A DNA stretch of 64,000 nucleotides, taken from Lichenostomus cassidix (taxonomy: Eukaryota; Chordata; Aves; Passeriformes; Meliphagidae). The stretch is taken from assembly GCA_008360975.2 (NCBI GenBank), contig VLJF02000840.1, positions 806,001 to 870,000 of the forward strand. Direction: 5' to 3'. Position 1 is the first letter of the stretch, and each line of letters opens with the position of its first letter. Positions 57,305 through 64,000 of this stretch are shown piece after piece. The notes under the pieces were generated by a model. The model did no database searches. It saw nothing but the letters and a program-made list of their open reading frames with translations, and was not told the DNA's origin. A program made the position numbers and the translations under genes.

Positions 57305-60300
57305 CTGGGCGGTGCCACCAGTGACAGCCCCCGATGACAGCCAGGAGCAGCACCAGGTACAGGAGGGTCCTGCTGACATTTACAGTCACTGCTGGGGACA
57401 CAGGGGGACACTGAGATCACCCAGAACCCCGGGAGTCCTCAACTCCCCGTGACCCCATGTGACCCCACCTGTGCCCCAGTGTCCCCACGGTGTCACCTCC
57501 AGGGCCAGCTCTGGGCTGAGTGCCCGGAACACACGGTGCTCATCCAGCTGGTTGGTGGCCTTGCACTGGTAGGTGCCAGAATGTCCCACATCGAAGTCCC
57601 CAAGCTCCAGGAGGGGACCCTGGGCCACCTCGTGCCCATCGTGCAGCCAGGTGAAGGTGACAGGTGCTGAGCCCACCTGCACCGAGCAGCACAGGGTCAC
57701 GGGGTCACCTGTGTGCACCTGGAGTGCCGGGGGGCCAGGGGTGATGGTGGCATTGGCCACGGGCACTGCGGGGACAGAGACGGGGCTGAGGCTGGGGGAG
57801 GGGCTGGCATTAGGTGTGGGGGGAGGGGGGTGGAGGGAATGATGATGCAGCGTTTGGGATCACACCAAGCCTGAGGGTCCTGCTCACCCAGGACAGTGAC
57901 ATTCAGTGTGGGGCTTTCAGCCACGCTGTCCCCGTCACTGGCCTGGCACTGGTAGTGGCCGCTGTCACTGTCCCCAACGTGGCGAAGCTCCAGGCGGGGG
58001 CCAGTGCCCAGCGGTGTCCCCGAGCCCTCCCGGTGCCAGGAGAAGGACAGGGGACCTGTCCCCGCAGCCACCGTGCAGCTCAGCACCAGGCTGTCACCCA
58101 GTGCCACCTGTCCCCCGGGAGGCTGCACCGACAGGGACACCCCTGATACTGGGATCCCTGTGAGAGGGGGACACCAGGGGACAGTGAGGGTCATGGGGAG
58201 GTTCAGAGCGGGGTGGGGGACCCCAGTTTGGAAGAGGGGGCTCAGAGATTCGGGGAGGCTTGGAAGGGGACTGCAGGTAGAGATGGCAGATTCAGGGAGG
58301 GGAAACGGGGAGAGGGATGGGGGGAACCCAGAGAGGGCTGTGGGGACCCAGACAGTGACAGGAGGACCAGGGGACCATGGGGGGGACATCAGGGAAGGGT
58401 GGGTGGACCCAGAAAGGGGTGAGGTGACTCGGTGAAGGATGAGGGAATCTGAGAGGGATGCAAAAGAGATGAATGGATCCAGGAAGTGATGGAGGTACCC
58501 AGGCAGGGCACCGTGGGAGGAATGATGGGGCAAAGGGCAGTGATGTGGGGACCCGGAAAAGGTGTCCGGGTGAGATGGGACACGCCAGGCAGAGCTGGGG
58601 TACCCGGGGAGGCTGTGGGGGTTGCCGTGCCCATCCCCGCACTCACTGCGCACCGTGACGCGGAGCCGGGCGCTGCTCTTCCGCACGGCCCCCCCCTTGG
58701 AGCGCACCTCGCAGCTGTAACTGCCCGAGTGGGAGACCCCCACGGCGGGCAGCAGGAGCTGCGGGGACCCCTGCGGGCCCCCCAGCAACTGCCCGTCCCG
58801 GTAGAAGAGGTGCAGGAGGGGGGCTCGGGGCCGCAGGGGGCTGGGGGTGCTGAGGCAGCTGAGATTCAGGGGGGATCCCTCAGTGGGCTTGGGGGGACCC
58901 TCCAGCTCCAGCACCGGCACCGTGAAGAGCTCTGGGAAGGAGATGGGATATGGTGGATAATGATGCCCAGTCTATTGGGGAGGGGCTGTGGGGCTGTGGG
59001 GTGTAATCTGTGAGGTGTGGGGATATCAGGGTATCACAGTTCCATTTGTGGGGTGCTCACCATGCACTGTCACTGTCACCAGGTTCGACTGCACCCACTG
59101 TGTCAGCTCATTGCTCACCCAGCCCCTGCAGTGGTAGCTGCCACTGTGGTGCAGCTGCAAAGGGGACAGGGACAGTTCGGTCCCATTGAGGGGTCCAGTC
59201 AGATCCTTCCAGTTCTTGTAAAATCGCACAATCGTGACAAAATCATCCTTCCTGACTCGGCAGTGCAGTGTCATGGTGTCCCCCTCCAGCAACACCCATG
59301 CTGGCATCTGCAACACCAATGAGTCTGGGGGACAGGAGGGTCCTGTCACACCACAGGGTTCACCACGGGGTCTCAATGGCACTGGGAGGCACCAAGGGTC
59401 CCCCATTGCAGCACGGGTGTCCCCTTGCACTGGGATGCTCTGGGATGTCCCCATCTGCAAGAGATTGGCTCTTGTGACACGAGGGAGGTGACCCAGGAAG
59501 CAGAGCTCACCCAGAGCCCTCGGGGTCCCCACAGGTGTCAGGCTGGGGACACAAACCTCCCTCACCATTTAAGATTCTCATGGCAGAGCTGCGCCTGGCG
59601 CCAGGTCTGTCACATCTGTAGGTTCCTTTCTCTGTCACAAGGAACTGATCCCTTTCCTCCTTCCCCCAGCGCTGCCCATCCTTGTACCAGGTGGTGGCAT
59701 TGAGTGTCCCCAAGCCCTGGCAGGTAAGTGTCACTCTGTCCCACAGCACCGCTGGTGTCCAGGGGGATCCACGAGGAGCTGGGTGATCCGGGCACCTGCA
59801 GGTGACAGGGGACACCAGCCTGCCAGGGCCAGCACAGGGCTGGGGACAGCGGGATGGGGACATGGCATCCCTTGGGGACTCACCAGCGAGGCTGAGGGTC
59901 TGGGCTGGAAGGGAGAAAGGACAGGGCTGGGTTAGGGTGGCCCCGAGGTGACAGCTTCACCCGGGGCAAAGCGTGTCCCAAACTGTCCCTGTGAGAACAC
60001 CCAGAGTGACACGGATGTCCCAGGGATGGGGATACTGTGGCCACTTGAGGCTGATGCGAGACGTGGGGACATTGTGGACAGCCTGAGATGGCACTGCCAC
60101 CAGCCCCAAAGCCCTTGTCCCCACTACCTCATGGTGCCTGTCCTCTTGTCTCTGTCCCCACATCACTGTCCCCAAATTCCTGTCCCCCTGTTCCTGTCCA
60201 CACTCCACAACCCAGTCACACCAGTGTCCATCCCCACGGACTGGCTCTGCTGGCACTGGGGACCTCAGAGACCCCACGGCCCCCCTGTGCCCCCTCCCCA

Positions 60301-60409
60301 CCGCTCTCTGCCTCACCAGGGCCATCCCTGGGGCATCAGGCCTGTGCCCAGGGCACTCACCCCACAGGAGCAGTGCCACCACCCCGGCCATCCCGGTGTC
60401 CCTGGCCAT
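57305..60409 (-). CDS. G9: NXXR-class FCRL gene lacking cytoplasmic exons
   Basis: Exons: SP1 60361-60409 (MARDTGMAGVVALLLW), SP2 59884-59904, D1 59566-59795, D2 59061-59324, D3 58647-58931, D4 57888-58157, D5 57469-57765, TM 57305-57391. The TM starts AVTVNVSRTLLYLVLLLAV: NXXR, in which N-V-S is also an N-glycosylation sequon. D2-D5 and TM are open. D1 is 230 bp, one short, through loss of one G/C from a six-base run in the V-D-P-P codons. That breaks the frame unless it is a consensus error. The TM exon has a GT donor, but the intron runs into the retroviral LTR and no cytoplasmic exon follows. A short-tailed receptor ending just after the TM is imaginable for an adaptor-dependent class, otherwise this is a pseudogene. 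Its D2 differs most from the others. Confidence 0.7.
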
Positions 60410-61127
60410 CTGGGCTGGCTGTCACACACTGCTGGGGCTACCTGTCTCTGTTGGTGGCTCTTCGGCCAGAGGAGAAGGAAGTGAGGTCACATCTTGTCCC
60501 CACATGTAGGTGGCCCTTGGTGGGGGCTGGGTTGGTGACAGGCTGGGCACATGATGGGGACATGGTGGCAACATAGCAAGGATATGCTGGGACATGCTAG
60601 GACACAGTGGGGACATGGGAGACCCAGGAGTGGGGGCTCAGAGGACATGGGGAGCCAAGGATGTGTGTCCCAGGGAATTGGGGTGTCCCAGGGAATTGGG
60701 GTGTCCCAGGAATGGGGTTTGGGAAAAGGGATCCCACGGGAATAGCGGCTGAAGAAGAAGAGGTTTCCTGGGAGGGCAATCACAGGAGATTGGGGTCCTG
60801 GGGAATGGGCAGGGGGGCCAAGGGTGGGGGTCCAAAGGGACCATTGTCACTCCTGTCCTCTCAGCCCCTCCCCGGGTCTGAGACGGAAAAGTCCCTCCAG
60901 CTGAGCTGGGACTGCCCTGCTGACCCTCACCCCCCTTTAGGGGATTCCCTTGTCCTTCCCCCACCCCAGCCTGGGGCTCTTTCCTCTCTTCATTTCCCTT
61001 TCTTGTTTCAGGGGCGGGGCTGCCCTGGCGAGTGACACAGCCCGGGGGGGTCCTGTCCCTGCCCTCTGCAGCTGCTGCCACCGCAGCAGGGACTGCCTGA
61101 GCTCACGGCTCACTGACAGAGGAGTCA
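60410..61127. other. 5' flank of G9, no gene seen
   Basis: Almost identical to 12854-13589 (offset about 47.56 kb). No exon recognised. Confidence 0.5.
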
Positions 61128-61555
61128 GTGCCGGTGACAGCGATGGTGACAGTGATGGTGCACGGTGAGCACCCCACAGCCAGAACCCCACAGATCACAC
61201 CCCAATGCCCCACAGCCCCTCCCCAGCAGACTGGGCATCATCAAGGTCCTGTCCTGGAGCTTGGGGACATTGATGTGGGACATTCTCGCACATACCAGTG
61301 CGTGGCCACCAACCAGCTGGACAGGCACCGCATGCTCCGGGCACTCAGCCCAGAGCTGGCCCTGGAGGTGACACTGCGGGGACACTGGGGCACAGGTGGG
61401 GTCATACGGGGTCATGGGGGATTGCAGGATCCCCACGGTGACAGGTGACCCTGCTGTGACCCCTTCTGTCCCCAGCGGTGGCCACGGGTGCTGTCAGGAC
61501 CCTCCTGTTCCTAGTTCTGCTCCTGGCTGTCATCAGGGGCTGTCACTGCTGGACT
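61128..61555 (+). pseudogene. Inverted FCRL fragment, second copy
   Basis: Plus strand. A D2 tail ending V-M-V-H-G with an intact GTGAGC donor (exon end 61164), then intron-like sequence, the second half of D5 (about 61256-61395; TYQCVATNQLDRHRMLRAL), then a TM exon from 61476 (VATGAVRTLLFLVLLLAVI). Better preserved at its D2 end than 13590-13985. Both were duplicated together with their flanks. Confidence 0.75.
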
Positions 61556-62270
61556 GGAGAATTGGACACTGAGGGAAAGGGACTGAAAGGCTGTGGGTTT
61601 TGGGTAATTGTGCCGTAATGCCATGAGAGGTGCTGTTGTGGAGCTGAAAATCGGCTGGGGGGTGGGTGCTTCCTTCCTTCCATTCGGGATCGGGGAGAGC
61701 AGTGGTGTGTGTGTTGCACAGGGTGTGTGTCTGGCCAGGACACTGCTGCGCTGCCCCTCAGCACTGCGATCAGAGCTGCAGCCTTCACCGCTTCTGCCCA
61801 CTGCCGGTGGAGCTGCCGGGACTGATTGGTGCTGAGAGATTGCAAAAGGAGCGATTTCCCCTCTTTGCTCTGCCCCAGGCTGCCATGGCTGCCGAGGGGA
61901 TCCGGCTTGGATTGCAGCGCCCCCTGCTGGTCTGAGTGAGCCCTGCAGCGCCCCCTGCTGGCCTGAGCAATCCTTGCAGCGCCCCCTGCTGGCCTGAGCA
62001 ATCCTTGCAGCGCCCCCTGCTGGCCGTGGTCATATTGACACCAAATAAGGAAAAACAGCTCTGAGCAGGTTGGAAGCTTCTGTTATTGTGTTGTTTGATC
62101 TCTTCTGTTCTCTTTATTTTCTAGTAAAGAACCGTTCTTCCTTTTTCTACAGTTAGGCCTGGAAGCCCTGAAATTTTCAAAGTTATAATAATTTGGAGTG
62201 AGGCATCTTCTTTCCATTCCAAGAATATTCCCACCCTCCTTGGCAGACATTTGTCTTTTAAACCAAGACA
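61541..62270 (+). repeat. LTR-like repeat abutting the inverted TM, second copy
   Basis: Paralogue of 13970-14667, ending TTTTAAACCAAGACA. It contains the four-unit 31-bp array. The 5' limit is uncertain. Confidence 0.5.
61917..62025 (-). promoter_or_regulatory. 31-bp tandem array with four CTCF-like cores
   Basis: GCGCCCCCTGCTGG starts at 61917, 61948, 61979 and 62010, exactly 31 bp apart, in four nearly identical units. The minus strand reads CCAGCAGGGGGCGC, a full match to the CTCF core. Confidence 0.6.
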
Positions 62271-62633
62271 GCTGCCAAATCCAGGGTTCCCGTGTGGATA
62301 GGACACACACTCCAAGAGAAAGCAGGGTCAGACATGTGACCACTTCATGCTCTGCCTTTTAAGCCCCTGGGCCACCATGGGCCCTCCCCCCAGGTGGGAC
62401 TTCCAGTCACTTGGCCACTCAGGAGTTGGGTTGGACAGAGCATCACACTGTCCCCAGTGTGCCATGGCTGACGGATTGATAGACACACAGGGCCCTGTCA
62501 CACCCAAAGCAAAGCCTGACCAACCCCCTATCACACACAGGTGTTCCAAAACGTCTCCAGACATCAAACTATTCCTGTCTCTGACACCTCACCCTGTGCC
62601 ATGGATTGATCCCTACTACCCTGGAAAAGGGGG

Positions 62634-63526
62634 TGTCAGAGGTTGGGGAGCCTTGGAATTTTTTTCTCCATTCCTGTTACTAAGCAACAAATAGCTGGGT
62701 GATTAGAGCCATCAACTCCTTTGTAAGAGACAAAAGTGTGTGCTTGGGCGGGGCAGGGTAATGCAGGAACTGGCCCTTGGAACTGGCACTCTGGTCGTCC
62801 AGACACCTAGAGGAGAGACTGCTCTTTGCCTCTGGCTGCAACCACAGGAAAATCCAGCTGTGCTCTGCCTTTCTCCTCTTGGCTGGGTGAGCTTTGATTT
62901 AACCTCTTTCCCACTGGGAAGCGTGCTTTTCCCTGGCTGCGTTTTCTCGCAGCAGCTGCTAGGGGAGTCTGGCTGTCCCTGCCGCCCTCCCCGCTCTGCC
63001 GCACGAGACTGCAGTGTCTGCTGTGACTGCAGAGCTCTTGCTACCTCTCTACCTAGCTGGGAGAGCCAGCCCCTTGCTCCCCTCTGCCGCCCTGCTCGTC
63101 GCTCTGAGCTGTTTGCTGCCCTGCCTGCTTTCTCAGCCTCTTCCAATATCACCAGCTGTCTGAGGCTGACCTGACCCCGCGCCACAGCGCCACCTGCAGC
63201 CGCTCGGCAGTCATCGCACCTGCCCTGCCTGACCGGGAGCTCAACAGCGCCCCTGCTGCTTGTGACCATGATTACACCACATGGGAAAAGGCTCGGCAGC
63301 TCAAAAGTCATCTGCCATTGGTTTCTGGGTCTATTTGTGGTTGCTATTATTGTTATTGTTTGTTTATAGATGCTAGTAAGGAACTGTTATTCCTTTTCCC
63401 ATACCTTTGCCTGAAATCCCTTGATTTTCAAAATTAAAATAATTCTGAGGGAGGGGAAATCACATTGTCTGTCCTAAGGGAGGTTTCAACCTCTCTTAGC
63501 AGACACCTGTCTTTCAAACTGAGACA
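62634..63526 (+). mobile_element. Solo LTR (family A), about 893 bp
   Basis: It starts TGTCAGAGG and ends TTTCAAACTGAGACA, flanked by GGGGG at 62629-62633 and 63527-63531. Paralogue of 15030-15917 through segmental duplication. Confidence 0.7.
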
Positions 63527-64000
63527 GGGGGAAACTCCGGAATGCCCACAGTGCCTTGGTGACATCATAGTGTGGGGGAACACAGCAGAGGAGGGTTTAG
63601 AGACAGAGGAGAAGAGAATCCAGAGCCTCCTGAAGGCTGCTTTGGCCATCAAAGCAATGAAGGTCCACCTGCCAGGTTCCTTCTGGTAGGGGAATCGTGC
63701 TGGGGGCAGCGTCTGGGGTTTGTTCCTTGTTGGACCTTTCCCTGGAAATCATTCCTTTTCTGACCCTTTTGATTCTGAATCTTGTTGCTGTTGCTGTTGG
63801 TTTTCTTGTGTCATTGCTGTTTGCAGGAAATTGTTCTTCTCTCAGCCCTTTGGCATCTCTGCCTTTTGTGCCTCACCTGGGGGGGGGGGGTCAGCAGCCC
63901 CTGGTTTATAGGGGAAGCACACAGAGGTGTTGGTGCCCATGGGTGGGGATCTCCCCAGTGTCACCCAGTGCTCCCAGTGTCCCCCCATGCCCCCCAGTGT
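63527..64000 (-). other. 3' flank of a further ITIM-class FCRL gene
   Basis: Matches 15918-16393 immediately downstream of the G4 stop (offset about 47.6 kb). By that alignment, the stop codon of the next gene would lie about 10 bp beyond the right edge. Confidence 0.6.

Noticed and set aside
1..64000. Bacterial or phage features (operons, CRISPR, tRNA or rRNA genes)
   Set aside because: Exon-intron genes, poly(A) signals, LTRs and microsatellites show a vertebrate genome. No RNA gene or CRISPR pattern was seen.

Overview
This is a gene-dense, GC-rich vertebrate window. It is almost certainly avian: introns are very short, ITIM-type and NXXR-type immune receptors sit side by side, and an endogenous retrovirus carries a tRNA-Trp-like primer site as avian alpharetrovirus-type elements do. 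A passerine is my guess. The window is a tandem cluster of Fc-receptor-like (FCRL) immunoglobulin-superfamily genes, all on the minus strand, so 5' ends lie at high coordinates. I modelled exons by hand. The ancestral structure is SP1, a 21-bp SP2 mini-exon (the FcR/FCRL hallmark), five Ig exons D1-D5, a transmembrane (TM) exon, a 22-bp cyt1, cyt2 and a last tyrosine-motif exon. Boundaries around the Ig exons are phase 1.

Left to right the units are: G1 (1-2763, decayed, runs off the left edge); G2 (3287-6836, ITIM type, rearranged, could encode a secreted two-domain protein); G3 (8968-12853, NXXR type, broken); an inverted fragment plus LTRs (13.6-16.4 kb); G4 (16402-20530, ITIM type, fully intact, 565 aa); G5 (23565-28043, NXXR type, crossed by a 500-N gap); G6 (32130-35801, decayed); G7 (37186-41655, ITIM type, four Ig domains, stop in D1); G8 (43542-47644, NXXR type, open frame, tyrosine-free tail); G10 (51653-53794, decayed half gene); a deleted endogenous retrovirus (53795-57231); G9 (57305-60409, NXXR type without tail); a second copy of the inverted fragment plus LTRs (61.1-63.5 kb); and at the right edge the 3' flank of a further ITIM gene. 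Large paralogous blocks repeat at offsets of about 19.6, 33.9, 34.8 and 47.6 kb.

Three receptor classes alternate. ITIM genes (G2, G4, G7) have an uncharged TM and VLYxxV plus VTYAEL motifs. NXXR genes (G3, G5, G8, G9) have N-V-x-R at the start of the TM; where their tails are present (G3, G5, G8), both ITIM tyrosines are replaced (VLD, VTN). A third NXXR/NXXK class (G1, G6, G10) is decayed. An ITIM gene and an NXXR gene repeatedly flank a CpG-rich island (G2/G3, G4/G5, G7/G8). This is the architecture of paired inhibitory/activating receptors. The D3-D5 exons look homogenised across classes while D1-D2 diverge.

Mobile DNA has shaped the locus. Solo LTRs with target-site duplications lie in introns, one LTR family carries a 31-bp tandem array of CTCF-like cores, and the retrovirus sits exactly at the junction of two incomplete genes and contains a NUP214 first-exon-like fragment. 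No rRNA, tRNA, CRISPR or prokaryotic feature was seen.
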